From Terrabacter sp. Ter38 (GTDB taxonomy: Bacteria > Actinomycetota > Actinomycetes > Actinomycetales > Dermatophilaceae), in the NCBI RefSeq assembly GCF_024519435.1, contig NZ_JALJRZ010000005.1, positions 275,544-339,543 on the forward strand: a DNA stretch of 64,000 bases. Reading direction: 5' to 3'. Made by a program: the position numbers and the translations under genes. Within the stretch, counting starts at the first letter, position 1. Every line of letters begins with the position of its first letter. This document shows, piece after piece, positions 48,705-58,261 of the stretch. The notes under the pieces were generated by a model. That model did not search any database and was not told the DNA's origin. It saw only the letters and a list, made by a program, of their open reading frames with translations.

Positions 48705-49382
48705 ATGAGCACCCCGTCGACGCCGTCGACACCCCCGGCAGAGACCACCCCCGCTCCGGCGACCGAGTCACCGGAGGCCGAGGGCTCCACGTCGTCCGCC
48801 GCTCCGACGAGCCGCTACTCGCTCGGGACCTTCCCCAACATGTTCCGCTCGATGTTCGTCATCGGGCTGTTCGTGCTCGCGCTCGTCGCGATCGTCCCCC
48901 GCATCACCCAGGTGCAGCGCCCGGCCGTCGATGCGGCCGGCAAGGCGAGCCAGGTCGCGGCGCAGACGTCCTGGCCGGTGCAGCTGCCGAAGGGCCTCGG
49001 CGACGGCTGGGTGCCGACCGTGGCGACGTACGCGCCGGGCACCGAGAAGGTCCAGACCTTCACGACGGTCTGGACGACCCCGAGCGGCAAGGACATCGCC
49101 CTGAAGCAGGCGGCGGGCGCGACCCAGGGGTGGGTCGCTCGCTCGGTCGACGACGGGGACGCCGCCGGCACCGTGACGGTCTCGGGGCGCACGTTCGAGA
49201 AGTTCGTCGCGAACGACGCGGGCCAGGTCGCCTACGTCGCCCGCGGTGACGGCGCTCGCGGGCTGACGCTCGTGGCGAGCGGCACCGCGCCGGAGGACGA
49301 GCTCAAGGCGTTCGTCGCGGCCCTCGCGCCCGTGACGCCCGCGCCCGGCGTCACGCCGGCGCCGTCGACCACGACCGGCTGA
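48705..49382 (+). CDS. DUF4245 family membrane-anchored protein
   Basis: A 225-residue protein of unknown function found in many actinobacteria beside glpX. A Pro/Thr/Ser-rich cytosolic N-terminus (1-38) leads to one membrane helix (about 45-65, MFVIGLFVLALVAIVP). The extracytoplasmic domain has SWPVQLPKGLGDGWVPTVAT, TFTTVWTTPSGKDIALKQA and VAYVARGDGARGLTLVASGT, ending in a Pro/Thr tail. It is divergent from glpX and convergent with xseB. Confidence 0.88.
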   Translation: MSTPSTPSTPPAETTPAPATESPEAEGSTSSAAPTSRYSLGTFPNMFRSMFVIGLFVLALVAIVPRITQVQRPAVDAAGKASQVAAQTSWPVQLPKGLGDGWVPTVATYAPGTEKVQTFTTVWTTPSGKDIALKQAAGATQGWVARSVDDGDAAGTVTVSGRTFEKFVANDAGQVAYVARGDGARGLTLVASGTAPEDELKAFVAALAPVTPAPGVTPAPSTTTG

Positions 49383-49392
49383 CCCGACCCCG

Positions 49393-49460
49393 TCAGGACC
49401 CGTCGGTCAGGGGTGGCTATCAGGACTCGTCGGTCAAGGTCGTCGTCAGGACTCGTCGTC
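49393..49460. repeat. Three imperfect tandem copies of the xseB 3' end
   Basis: TCAGGACCCGTCGGTCA (49393-49409), TCAGGACTCGTCGGTCA (49420-49436) and TCAGGACTCGTCGTC (49446-49460) recur every 26-27 bases. The third is the end of xseB (codons for DES and stop, minus strand). The other two lie downstream of its stop and look like decaying duplications. Confidence 0.7.
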
Positions 49461-49736
49461 CTCGTCGAAGATCTCGTCGTCGGCGTGCAGCTCCCCGGCC
49501 GGTGCGGCGGGAGACGTCGGACGCGTAGCGCGCTCGATCTCGGCCTGGGCGCCGTCGAGCCACGTCGCGCAGTGCGCGGCCAGCGCCTCACCGCGACGCC
49601 AGAGGTGCATCGAGTCCTCGAGCGGCGCCTGCCCGGCCTCGAGCTTGGCGACGATCGCGATGAGCTCCTCGCGGGCGTCCTCGTAGCGCATCCCGGCGAT
49701 GTCGGGGAAGCCGTCGGTGGTCGTCGCGTCAGCCAT
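49446..49736 (-). CDS. xseB: Exodeoxyribonuclease VII small subunit
   Basis: Short helical partner of XseA, 96 residues. MRYEDAREELIAIVAKLEAG and LEDSMHLWRRGEALAAHCAT are the family core; the protein ends in an acidic tail (EIFDEDDES). ATG 49736 is chosen; a GTG three codons upstream is possible. It starts 10 bases after xseA. The 3' end is partly duplicated downstream. Confidence 0.93.
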   Translation of the reverse strand: MADATTTDGFPDIAGMRYEDAREELIAIVAKLEAGQAPLEDSMHLWRRGEALAAHCATWLDGAQAEIERATRPTSPAAPAGELHADDEIFDEDDES

Positions 49737-49746
49737 GGGCGCCACC

Positions 49747-51141
49747 CTACGGCGTGGCGGCGTCGCCGCCTCCGGGCGGCTCCGGCGGGGTGTCGGGCTC
49801 CTTGCCCGCGCGGGGCGCGCGAGACGAGGCCGCCTTCCTGGCAGGGGCGTTCGTCGGCTTCCGCGCCGCGGTCCTGCGCGTCGGGGCCTTCGGCGGGGCG
49901 TCCTCGGCGCCGGCGGTCACGGGGCGCACGCCGAAGTCGCCGCGAGCGACGCGGACCCGGAGCAGCTCGCCGACCCCGACGTCGTCCTGGTCCATGACGA
50001 TCCGGCCGTCGCGGTGCTGCACGACGGCATACCCGCGCTCGAGGGTCGACTGAGGCGAGAGGGCCACGACCTGGCGACGGAGGTGTTCCGCCTGGTCGGC
50101 GGCGCGGTGCAGTCGCGCCTCGACGCGCGTGGTGGCCCGCGCCCGGAGGGCGGCGACCTCCTGGCGACGCACGCGGACGAGGGCGACCGGGTCGGCCATG
50201 ACGGGACGCGAGACGAGGGAGCGCAGCCCGGACCGTTCGGCCTCGACGCGGCGCACGAGCGCGCGGCGCACTCGGTCGCATGCCGCCTCGACGAGGGCAC
50301 GCTCGTGGGCGGCGTCGGGGACGACCTTCTTGCCGGCGTCGGTCGGTGTCGAGGCCCGCCAGTCGGCGACGAGGTCGAGGAGCGGCGTGTCGACGTCGTG
50401 CCCGATGGCGCTGATGACGGGAGTGCGGGCTAGGGCGACCGCACGGACCATCGCCTCGTTGGAGAAGGGAAGCAGTTCCTCGAGCGCACCCCCGCCACGA
50501 GCGATGACGATGACGTCGACGGACGGCAGGGCGTCGAGCTCGCGGAGCGCCTCGACGACCTCGGTGACGGCCGACGTGCCCTGCACGGCGACCTCACGGA
50601 TCTCGAAGACGACGGCGGGCCAACGGCGCCGGGCGTTCTCGACGACGTCCTTCTCGGCCGCGGAGTTGCGTCCGGTGATGAGGCCGACCCGCTGTGGGAG
50701 GAAGGGGATCGGTCGCTTGCGTCCGACGTCGAAGACGCCCTCGGCAGCGAGCGTGCGCTTGAGGATCTCGACGCGGGCGAGGAGGTCGCCGATGCCGACA
50801 GGACGGATCTGGCGTGCCTCGAGCTGGAGGGTGCCGCGCTTGCTCCAGAACGTGGGCTTCGCCTGGAGCACCACCCGGGCGCCCTGGGCGAGCGGGATCG
50901 GCATGGCGTTGACGGCGTTCATCGGCACGGAGACGGACAGGGACATGTCGACGTCGGGGTCGCGCAGGGTGAGGAACGCCGTGCCGCCGCGCGGGTTGAA
51001 CTGCACGACCTGGCCCTCGACCCACAGCTGGCTCATCCGGTCGACGTAGTCGGAGATCTTGAGGCTGAGCACCCGCACCGGCCACGGCTGCTCGGCCGTC
51101 GTGTCGGCGGCCTTGTCGGGCAGCGGGCTCGTCATGCTCAC
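49747..51141 (-). CDS. xseA: Exodeoxyribonuclease VII large subunit
   Basis: Catalytic subunit of the bidirectional single-strand exonuclease used in repair. The 464-residue protein has an N-terminal OB-fold (about 22-115; LWVEGQVVQFNPRGGTAFLT), the nuclease core with VGLITGRNSAAEKDVVENAR and DVIVIARGGGALEELLPFSN plus ISAIGHDVDTPLLDLVAD, and a coiled-coil C-terminal part. A Lys/Pro-rich tail of about 50 residues follows. The start is GTG 51141 or ATG 51135 (MSM). It is divergent from ispH. Confidence 0.95.
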   Translation of the reverse strand: MSMTSPLPDKAADTTAEQPWPVRVLSLKISDYVDRMSQLWVEGQVVQFNPRGGTAFLTLRDPDVDMSLSVSVPMNAVNAMPIPLAQGARVVLQAKPTFWSKRGTLQLEARQIRPVGIGDLLARVEILKRTLAAEGVFDVGRKRPIPFLPQRVGLITGRNSAAEKDVVENARRRWPAVVFEIREVAVQGTSAVTEVVEALRELDALPSVDVIVIARGGGALEELLPFSNEAMVRAVALARTPVISAIGHDVDTPLLDLVADWRASTPTDAGKKVVPDAAHERALVEAACDRVRRALVRRVEAERSGLRSLVSRPVMADPVALVRVRRQEVAALRARATTRVEARLHRAADQAEHLRRQVVALSPQSTLERGYAVVQHRDGRIVMDQDDVGVGELLRVRVARGDFGVRPVTAGAEDAPPKAPTRRTAARKPTNAPARKAASSRAPRAGKEPDTPPEPPGGGDAATP

Positions 51142-51347
51142 CGGGTCACCCTAAAGGTGTTGCCGGGTCCGTGTGGCGCACCTGGCGTCGGCGCGGTGGT
51201 CCCGAGCCTGACGAGACTGTGTTGGTGGCCGACCGGTGCGCGCTGGGCTCGGTCCGCTCGATGGACCGCGTAGAACTGGCTCCGTGGGGAGGGCCACCGG
51301 CTCGGCACGGATACGGCTGAGCAGCGCGGCCCCCGTACGATGGGGCC

Positions 51348-52382
51348 ATGAGCGAGCCAGCCGACCAGACGTCCGCCAAGAAGGTCCTCCTCGCGGCGCC
51401 ACGCGGCTACTGCGCCGGTGTCGACCGGGCGGTCGTGACCGTCGAGAAGGCCCTCGAGCTCTACGGTCCGCCGGTCTACGTGCGCAAGCAGATCGTGCAC
51501 AACAAGCACGTCGTCACCACGCTCGAGAAGCGCGGCGCGATCTTCGTCGACGAGACCGACGAGGTGCCCGAGGGCGCCACCGTCATCTTCTCCGCCCACG
51601 GGGTGGCCCCTGTCGTGCACGAGGAGGCGCGGGTCCGCAGCCTCAAGACGATCGACGCGACCTGTCCCCTCGTGACGAAGGTGCACCGCGAGGCCGTCCG
51701 ATTCGCCGACGACGACTTCGACATCCTCCTCATCGGGCACGAGGGACACGAGGAGGTCGTCGGCACCGCCGGCGAGGCCCCCGAGCACATCACGCTCGTC
51801 GACGGTCCCGACGACGTCGACAACGTCACCGTGCGCGACCCGGAGAAGGTCGTCTGGCTCTCCCAGACGACCCTGTCGGTCGACGAGACGATGCAGACGG
51901 TCGCCCGCCTCAAGGAGAAGTTCCCGGCGCTGCAGAGCCCGCCGTCCGACGACATCTGTTACGCCACCCAGAACCGCCAGCTCGCCGTCAAGCAGATGGC
52001 CAAGGACACCGACCTCATGATCGTCGTCGGGTCGCGCAACTCGTCCAACTCGGTGCGCCTGGTCGAGGTCGCGATCGAGCACGGCGCCCGGGACGGGCAT
52101 CTGGTCGACTTCGCCGACGAGATCGACGAGGCGTGGCTCGACGGTGTCTCGACCGTGGGCGTCACCTCGGGTGCCAGCGTTCCGGAGGTGCTCGTGCGCG
52201 ACGTGCTGACGTGGCTCGCGGAGCGTGGCTACGGCGAGGTCGAGGCGGTCATCGCCGCCGAGGAGTCGCTGCTCTTCTCGCTGCCCAACGAGCTGCGCCG
52301 CGACCTCAAGGCCGCCAAGGGTGAGGACGCCGGCACGGTGCGCCACGACGCTGCCTTCGAGGACTACGGCTCGCTCCACTGA
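51348..52382 (+). CDS. ispH: 4-hydroxy-3-methylbut-2-enyl diphosphate reductase
   Basis: Last enzyme of the MEP isoprenoid pathway; it forms IPP and DMAPP with an Fe-S cluster. The 344 residues contain the three cluster cysteines C22 ([13 protein letters not shown]), C106 ([14 protein letters not shown]) and C204 ([12 protein letters not shown]), the histidines of FSAHGV and GHEGHEE, and [15 protein letters not shown] short non-conserved N-terminus precedes the first motif. It is divergent from xseA and convergent with the second VWA gene. Confidence 0.97.
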   Translation: MSEPADQTSAKKVLLAAPRGYCAGVDRAVVTVEKALELYGPPVYVRKQIVHNKHVVTTLEKRGAIFVDETDEVPEGATVIFSAHGVAPVVHEEARVRSLKTIDATCPLVTKVHREAVRFADDDFDILLIGHEGHEEVVGTAGEAPEHITLVDGPDDVDNVTVRDPEKVVWLSQTTLSVDETMQTVARLKEKFPALQSPPSDDICYATQNRQLAVKQMAKDTDLMIVVGSRNSSNSVRLVEVAIEHGARDGHLVDFADEIDEAWLDGVSTVGVTSGASVPEVLVRDVLTWLAERGYGEVEAVIAAEESLLFSLPNELRRDLKAAKGEDAGTVRHDAAFEDYGSLH

Positions 52383-52383
52383 C

Positions 52384-52407
52384 GCGGGGACGCCCTCGCG
52401 ACCCCGC
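52384..52407. terminator. Hairpin between ispH and the convergent VWA gene
   Basis: GCGGGG (52384-52389) pairs with CCCCGC (52402-52407), with an inner CGC/GCG, in the 31-base convergent gap. Moderate strength. Confidence 0.5.
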
Positions 52408-52413
52408 AGCCGG

Positions 52414-54120
52414 TCAGCCTCCGAGCGCCGTGGTCAGGGCCGGCTGGAGGTCCTCGACCGTCCCCGTCGAGACGTACTGGCCACCTATGATCGCCACGAC
52501 CTGGCGCATCGCGGCCTCGTCTACGCGACCACCGATACCGAGCACGACGACGCGGACCGGCCGCGCCGGGTCCTTCGCAGCGACGAGACGCTTCTTCAGC
52601 AGCTCGAGGGTCAGGCCGTAGTCGTCCTCGTTGGGCCCGTCGGCGACGACGATGAGGGTGTTGGCGTAGCCGGGCCGCCACGCGGACCGGGCGCGGTCGT
52701 AGGCGGCGGCGATGGTGTCGTAGAGCCCACTCCCGCCCCCGACGTAGGTGTCGAGGCGGGCGACGGCGTCGTCCAGCGCGCCGAGGCTCTTGCTCACGCC
52801 GAGCCTGCCGTAGTCGGTGAGCTGTCGGTAGTCGTCGGCGCGGCTGCCGACGTGGAGCGAGTAGATCCACAGCGACGCGATCGTGGTCGGGGAGATGGCG
52901 GCCACCGCGCGTGCCGTCGACTTCTGGACGATCGCCAGACGCGTGCCGTTGTCGGTGCGCTCGAGCATCGAACCGGAGACGTCGACGGCGAGCAGGGCCT
53001 GGGTCTTCCTCGCCGCGGCGTTCCACAGCCCGGCAGCCTTGGTGAGCGAGGCACCCTCCGCCTCGCCGGCCACGCGGATCTCGCCGTACAGCGGCGACGG
53101 GTCCTTGGGGTCACCATCGGCTGTGCGAAATCCGCTGTCCTGCAAGACCTTCCGGGTGTCCGCGGACCTGAGGTAGTGCTCCAGCGCGGTGACGGGGCCG
53201 GTCATGGCCGGATCTTTCGTCAGCGACACGAGGGAGTACTCCAGGGCCGGGGCTCCCTCGGACGGCGCCACGGCCGCCAGCGCCTGGTCGGGGTGGGCGG
53301 CGTTCCACGCGACGAGCTGAGCCTGCGAGACCAGGGCGCCGACGCTGCGGTCGGCTGTCGCGATGCCGGCGAGAGACACGCCACCGGCGCCGGTGGGCGC
53401 GGACGTCGCCGCGAGCGTGCGCAGCCTGGCGTCCGGGAGCGACGTCGACGCGACGCCCAGAGCGATCCGCGCGATCGCCGACCGGTTCGGGTCGGGGATG
53501 CGCATCGGCACCGGACCGCCGAGCAGGTCGGCCCAGCGCAGTCGGCTTCCGAGGCCGGACGCGGTCTCGTCCCTCATCGCCACGAGAACGGCGCTCGAGG
53601 CGAAGGGCTCGCCGGGGGTGACCGTGGAACCGGAGACGGCGTTCGCGCGGCCGACCCAGACGGAGGAGTCGGGGATCCACGCGTCCGGGCGCCCCGCACC
53701 GCCGAGCGAACCCGCGACCGAGAAGGGCTCGTCGGAGTCGATCGTGTAGGCCGCGCACGGGCCGTCCGAACGTCCGGCGAGGGACTCGGCGGCGGCGGCC
53801 ACCGCCGGCGCGATGGCCGGGGCCACGGAGACGCGGACCTTGACCGGGTCGGCGCACGCCGCCGGCTGGGCAGCAGTGGTGGGCAGGGCGGTCAGGACCT
53901 CACGGGGACCGACGTAGCGGAAAGCGCCGTAGGCGACGCCGGCGACCAGCGCGAGGGTCGCGACGGCCGCGATGGCGCGCGAGCGCCGGCGACGGCGGGC
54001 ATGCTCGCGATCGGCCGCCTCGAGACGCTCGCGCGACTCGCGCAGGCTCTGCTCGTACGGACCGATGCGCCGCGTCGGCGCGCTGGAGTCCTCCGGACCC
54101 GGGCCCCCCGCCCTGGTCAC
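52414..54120 (-). CDS. Single-pass membrane protein with substrate-binding-like and VWA domains (paralogue 2)
   Basis: A 568-residue paralogue of the protein at 44802-46529 with the same order of parts: GPYEQSLRESRERLEAADRE at the cytosolic end, one membrane helix (about 48-68), a solute-binding-like region (DAWIPDSSVWVGRANAV) and a VWA domain with MIDAS DVSGSM near residue 378, then GSGLYDTIAAAYDRARSAWR and VADGPNEDDYG. GTG start at 54120. It lacks the cysteine tail of paralogue 1. Function unknown. The two copies lie about 6 kb apart on the same strand. Confidence 0.87.
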   Translation of the reverse strand: MTRAGGPGPEDSSAPTRRIGPYEQSLRESRERLEAADREHARRRRRSRAIAAVATLALVAGVAYGAFRYVGPREVLTALPTTAAQPAACADPVKVRVSVAPAIAPAVAAAAESLAGRSDGPCAAYTIDSDEPFSVAGSLGGAGRPDAWIPDSSVWVGRANAVSGSTVTPGEPFASSAVLVAMRDETASGLGSRLRWADLLGGPVPMRIPDPNRSAIARIALGVASTSLPDARLRTLAATSAPTGAGGVSLAGIATADRSVGALVSQAQLVAWNAAHPDQALAAVAPSEGAPALEYSLVSLTKDPAMTGPVTALEHYLRSADTRKVLQDSGFRTADGDPKDPSPLYGEIRVAGEAEGASLTKAAGLWNAAARKTQALLAVDVSGSMLERTDNGTRLAIVQKSTARAVAAISPTTIASLWIYSLHVGSRADDYRQLTDYGRLGVSKSLGALDDAVARLDTYVGGGSGLYDTIAAAYDRARSAWRPGYANTLIVVADGPNEDDYGLTLELLKKRLVAAKDPARPVRVVVLGIGGRVDEAAMRQVVAIIGGQYVSTGTVEDLQPALTTALGG

Positions 54121-54302
54121 GATCTACCCAATCCCACGCGCGTATTGTCCGCGGCGTCGTCGCAGGTGTCCACTTCCCGGACAAATGGAACATCAGCGTC
54201 GAGCGACCGATCTGTCTGCCGCACAGGAGGGCCCACGACTGCACACCGATGAGCCCACGACGGTGCTCCCGCCGTCGAACCGGCCGCGCCGGGCCGTCCG
54301 GC

Positions 54303-55562
54303 TCAGGCGGACTGCTCGCTGGGGTCGGCGTCGGACCCCTGACGGGAGTCGACGCCGCCGGAGTCCGTGCCCTTCTGGACCACCGCGCCGTCGCGTCCGA
54401 CGGTCCGGCCCAGGAACGCGTCGTCCCGGGCCGTGCGCCCGAGGTCGTCGGTCAGCTCCGCCGCGCTGAGCGAGCGCGGTGCGACCTCGAGCGGCTCGAG
54501 GGCCGGCGGCGCCTCAGCGGTCAGGTGCAGCTCGTGCATGCGTCGCGCCGTGACGAGCACGCGCGACTCGAGGGTGCCGACGAACCGGTTGTACTGCTCG
54601 ACGGAGCGCGACAGGGACTGGCCCATCGTCGTCACGTGCCCGCCGAGGGTCGTCAGACGCGCGTAGAGGTCCTGACCGATGACGAGCAGCTCGCGGGCGT
54701 TCTGCTCGAGGGCGTCCTGCTGCCAGATCGCCCCGATGGTGCGCAGCACGGCGAAGAGCGTGCCCGGAGAGGCGAGGACGACCTTGCGCGACAGGGCGTG
54801 CTCGTAGAGGCCGGGGTCGTCGGAGAGGGCGGTCGCGAGGATCGCCTCGCCGGGGACGAAGCAGATGACGACCTCGGGGGAGCGGGTGAAGGCCGTCCAG
54901 TACGCCTTGGCGGCCAGACCCTCGACGTGCCGCCGCAGAGAGGTCGCGTGGGCGGCGAGCAGCTCGGCACGCTCGACCTCGGACACGGTGTCGCCGTGGG
55001 CCTGGAGGAAGTGCGCCATCGGCGCCTTGGAGTCGACGACGACGTGACGGGAGCCGGGGAGGTTGATGACGGCGTCCGGTCGCACCGTCGCGCCGTGCCG
55101 GCTGACGCGCGTCACCTGCTCGTCGAAGTCGCAGCGGGCGATGAGGCCCGCCAGCTCGAGCACGCGCCTCAGCTGGACCTCGCCCCACGCGCCGCGGACG
55201 GTGGAGGCGTTGAGGGCGCTCGCGAGCGTCGCCGTCTCGGAGCGGAGCGACTCCGTGGACCGGCTCACCTCGGTGAGTCGCTCGCCCAGCTGGCCGAACT
55301 GGAGGGACCGGTCGCGCTCGAGCGCCCCGACCTGGCGCTCGACCCGGCCGATGGTGTCGCGCAGCGGAGCGAGCAGGCTCGCGGTCGTGTCGTCGACGTC
55401 GCGGGCGGCCTCGAGGTCGGCCACCCGCTCTCGGAGCACGTCGCGCTCGGCCTCGGCGCCGGCCGACCGGGCGAGCAGGGCGGAGCGCGCCGAGAGCCAG
55501 GCCAGCAGGCCCCCGAGGAGTGCCCCGATGACGAGCCCGACGAGCAGAGCGGTGAGGTCCAT
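54303..55562 (-). CDS. rmuC: RmuC-family DNA recombination protein
   Basis: A 419-residue protein: N-terminal membrane helix (MDLTALLVGLVIGALLGGLL), a coiled coil (about 35-110), then the RmuC nuclease-like domain with GAWGEVQLRRVLELAGLI, PDAVINLPGSRHVVVDSKAP and VVICFVPGEAILATAL. RmuC proteins limit recombination at short inverted repeats; the domain is related to restriction endonucleases. The C-terminus is an acidic, unstructured tail. It is divergent from the thioesterase gene. Confidence 0.92.
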   Translation of the reverse strand: MDLTALLVGLVIGALLGGLLAWLSARSALLARSAGAEAERDVLRERVADLEAARDVDDTTASLLAPLRDTIGRVERQVGALERDRSLQFGQLGERLTEVSRSTESLRSETATLASALNASTVRGAWGEVQLRRVLELAGLIARCDFDEQVTRVSRHGATVRPDAVINLPGSRHVVVDSKAPMAHFLQAHGDTVSEVERAELLAAHATSLRRHVEGLAAKAYWTAFTRSPEVVICFVPGEAILATALSDDPGLYEHALSRKVVLASPGTLFAVLRTIGAIWQQDALEQNARELLVIGQDLYARLTTLGGHVTTMGQSLSRSVEQYNRFVGTLESRVLVTARRMHELHLTAEAPPALEPLEVAPRSLSAAELTDDLGRTARDDAFLGRTVGRDGAVVQKGTDSGGVDSRQGSDADPSEQSA

Positions 55563-55703
55563 GCGAGCACCGTCCCAGACGGCGCCGACACCCTGGGGAC
55601 GCGACACCCGTTCACGTCGCAGACGGCTGTGGCGGGCACGACGTGGCGGACGGCATACGCCCGGGGTGGGCGGGCCGTCGGGGACGTCTGTTACACCTTG
55701 TCC

Positions 55704-56552
55704 GTGAGCGAGTACGACGACGCGACCCGGCTCGAGACCGGCGACGACCCCACGCAGCGGCACGGCATCTTCCACGAGGAGTGGATGATCGGCAACGCCG
55801 TCAACGGCGGGCTCGTCATGGCGACCGCCCTCCGTGCCCTCGGCGGGCACCTCGCCGCCGACCCGACCGAGACGACCGAGCACGTCGACCCCGTCGTGCT
55901 CTCCGCCTACTTCATGACGGCCTCGCAGCCCGGACCGTTCACCATCACCACGGAGGTGATGCGGTGCGGCCGGAAGCTCTCGACCGGGCAGATGACGATC
56001 CACCAGACCGGCGACGACGGCCGGCCCGTCGAGCGGATGCGCGCCATCGGCTCGTTCGGCAACCTCACCGACCTCGACGTGCAGCGCCAGGCGAGCCCGC
56101 CCGAGATGCCGCCGCCGGAGGAGTGCGTCTCGGCCGAGCAGGCACCACCCGACTTCCTCGCCAACGCGAAGTTCCTCGAGCGCCTCGACCTGCGCCTCGA
56201 CCCGAGCACGGCCGGGTGGGCGCTCGGCAAGCCCTCGATGCGCGGGGCCATGCGCGGCTGGCTGCGGCTGCGCGACGGCCGCGAGCCCGACACGACGATG
56301 CTCATGATGGCGCTCGACGCCCTCCCGCCCGTCGCCTTCGACCTCGGGCTCTTCGGCTGGACGCCGACGCTCGAGTTCACCGGCCACGTGCGTCGTCGGC
56401 CCGCGCCCGGCTGGCTGCAGGTGACGCTCGGCAGCGACACCCTCGGCGGCGGGATGATGGAGGAGGACGCCATGATCTGGGACGCCGCGGGCAACCTCGT
56501 CGCACAGTCCCGCCAGCTGTGCGGCGTCCGGCTGCCACGGGCCGCCGGGTGA
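55704..56552 (+). CDS. Acyl-CoA thioesterase family protein (double hot-dog)
   Basis: A 282-residue protein with two hot-dog halves. The first has IFHEEWMIGNAVNGGLVMAT, SAYFMTASQPGPFTITTEVM and GRKLSTGQMTIHQTG; the second has GWTPTLEFTGHVRRRPAPGW and MMEEDAMIWDAAGNLVAQSR. This is the pattern of TesB-like thioesterases that hydrolyse acyl-CoAs; the substrate is not evident. GTG 55704 is the start. Its stop overlaps the next gene's start (GTGA). A copy of the dispersed 9-mer lies at 55651. Confidence 0.85.
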   Translation: MSEYDDATRLETGDDPTQRHGIFHEEWMIGNAVNGGLVMATALRALGGHLAADPTETTEHVDPVVLSAYFMTASQPGPFTITTEVMRCGRKLSTGQMTIHQTGDDGRPVERMRAIGSFGNLTDLDVQRQASPPEMPPPEECVSAEQAPPDFLANAKFLERLDLRLDPSTAGWALGKPSMRGAMRGWLRLRDGREPDTTMLMMALDALPPVAFDLGLFGWTPTLEFTGHVRRRPAPGWLQVTLGSDTLGGGMMEEDAMIWDAAGNLVAQSRQLCGVRLPRAAG

Positions 56553-57088
56553 GTGTCGAGCTCGTCTACGAGACCCACTCGATCACCGACGACAACGAGG
56601 CCGGGGTCGCGACCGGCTGGCTCCCCGGTCGGCTCTCCGAGGAGGGTCGTCGCCTCGCCGCCGAGCTCGGGCGACGGCGACCCGCGACCGGGTTCGCCGC
56701 GGTCTACACCTCGGACCTGGCCCGTGCGGTCCAGACGGCCGAGCTCGCCTACGGCGGCACCGACGTGCCCCGGCACGCCGACGTCCGGCTGCGCGAGTGC
56801 GACTACGGCGAGCTGAACGGCGGACCCGTCGCCGACCTCGAACGCGTGCGGCTCGATCACGTCGACGTGCCCTTCCCGGGCGGTGGGCAGAGCTACCGCG
56901 ACGTCGTCGACGCGACGACGGACCTGCTGCGCGACCTGCGGCGCGACCACGAGGGCGAGCGGGTGCTCCTCATCGCCCACTCCGCCAACCGCTGGGCGCT
57001 CCAGCACCTGCTCGACGGGGTGCCGCTCGAGCAGCTCGTCACCGCGCCCTTCGCGTGGCAGCCCGGCTGGGACTGGACGCTGGCGTGA
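56549..57088 (+). CDS. Histidine-phosphatase-superfamily protein with atypical first motif
   Basis: A 179-residue protein of the phosphoglycerate-mutase-like fold. YTSDLARAVQTAELAYGG, LRECDYGELNG and LLIAHSANRWALQHLL match conserved parts, and H in the last segment is the usual second histidine. The N-terminal catalytic RHG is replaced: the protein reads VYETHSITDDNEAGVATGWL, so H remains but the arginine is missing. The GTG start overlaps the thioesterase stop. Enzymatic function is therefore uncertain. Confidence 0.82.
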   Translation: MSVELVYETHSITDDNEAGVATGWLPGRLSEEGRRLAAELGRRRPATGFAAVYTSDLARAVQTAELAYGGTDVPRHADVRLRECDYGELNGGPVADLERVRLDHVDVPFPGGGQSYRDVVDATTDLLRDLRRDHEGERVLLIAHSANRWALQHLLDGVPLEQLVTAPFAWQPGWDWTLA

Positions 57089-57155
57089 GCGGGGGAGGGC
57101 GGCATACGCCCTCGTGGTCGGCGCGGGCTGCGATCGCCACTAAACTCTTGTCCTC

Positions 57156-58241
57156 GTGGCACTCACCATCGGAATCGTCGGTCTCCCCAACGTCGGCAAG
57201 TCGACGCTCTTCAACGCGCTGACCAAGAACAACGTGCTCGCCGCGAACTACCCGTTCGCGACGATCGAGCCCAACGTCGGCGTCGTCCCGCTGCCGGACT
57301 CGCGCCTCGGCGCGCTCGCCGAGATCTTCGGCTCGGAGAAGATCCTCCCGGCCACGGTGAGCTTCGTCGACATCGCCGGCATCGTCCGCGGCGCCTCCGA
57401 GGGGGAGGGGCTCGGCAACAAGTTCCTCGCCAACATCCGCGAGGCCGACGCGATCTGCCAGGTCGTCCGCGCGTTCGAGGACGGCGACGTCGTCCACGTC
57501 GACGGCAAGGTCAGCCCTGCCAGCGACATCGAGACGATCCACACCGAGCTGATCCTTGCCGACCTCCAGACGCTCGAGAAGGCCGTGCCCCGCCTCGAGA
57601 AGGAGGCCCGGGTCAACAAGGACAAGAAGGCTGCCGTCGACCTCGCGGTTGCCGCGCAGAAGGTCCTCGAGGAGGGCCACACGCTGTATGCCGCCGGGCC
57701 GGCTGCCGGGGTGGACCTGGCCGAGGCCAAGCAGCTCGGTCTGCTGACGACCAAGCCCTTCATCTACGTCTTCAACCTCGACGAGGACCAGCTCGCCGAC
57801 GCGGAGCTCCAGGCGTCGCTGCGTGAGCTCGCGGCGCCGGCCGACGGGGTCTTCCTCAACGCCAAGCTCGAGATGGACCTCATGGAGATGGAGCCTGACG
57901 AGGCGCTCGAGCTGCTCCAGAGCTTCGGGGCCGAGGAGTCCGGCATGGACCAGCTCGCCCGCACCGGCTTCCACACGCTCGGACTGCAGACCTACCTGAC
58001 GGCCGGCCCCAAGGAGTCGCGCGCGTGGACGATCGGCAAGGGATGGACTGCGCCGATGGCCGCCGGGGTCATCCACACCGACTTCCAGCGCGGGTTCATC
58101 AAGGCCGAGGTCGTCTCGTTCGACGACCTCGTCGCGGCGGGGAACATGAACGCCGCCAAGGCCGCCGGGAAGGTGCGCATCGAGGGCAAGGACTACGTCA
58201 TGGTCGACGGCGACGTCGTGGAGTTCCGCTTCAACGTGTAA
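57156..58241 (+). CDS. ychF: YchF/OLA1-family redox-regulated ATPase
   Basis: Ribosome-associated P-loop ATPase of the Obg-related class, 361 residues. [20 protein letters not shown] is the P-loop; [20 protein letters not shown] is the G2/G3 region; the NxxE-type base motif reads NLDEDQL; the C-terminal TGS domain ends in [21 protein letters not shown] start at 57156. The gene is intact to its usual end, and the integrase gene of the adjoining element begins (its stop) 20 bases on. Confidence 0.97.
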   Translation: MALTIGIVGLPNVGKSTLFNALTKNNVLAANYPFATIEPNVGVVPLPDSRLGALAEIFGSEKILPATVSFVDIAGIVRGASEGEGLGNKFLANIREADAICQVVRAFEDGDVVHVDGKVSPASDIETIHTELILADLQTLEKAVPRLEKEARVNKDKKAAVDLAVAAQKVLEEGHTLYAAGPAAGVDLAEAKQLGLLTTKPFIYVFNLDEDQLADAELQASLRELAAPADGVFLNAKLEMDLMEMEPDEALELLQSFGAEESGMDQLARTGFHTLGLQTYLTAGPKESRAWTIGKGWTAPMAAGVIHTDFQRGFIKAEVVSFDDLVAAGNMNAAKAAGKVRIEGKDYVMVDGDVVEFRFNV

Positions 58242-58261
58242 AGCCGCAGGTCAGAGCCTGT

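Noticed and set aside
44802..54120. Reading the two VWA proteins as ABC-transporter receptors
   Set aside because: They have a cytosolic N-terminus with one membrane helix and a C-terminal VWA domain, no lipobox and no adjoining permease in the same operon.
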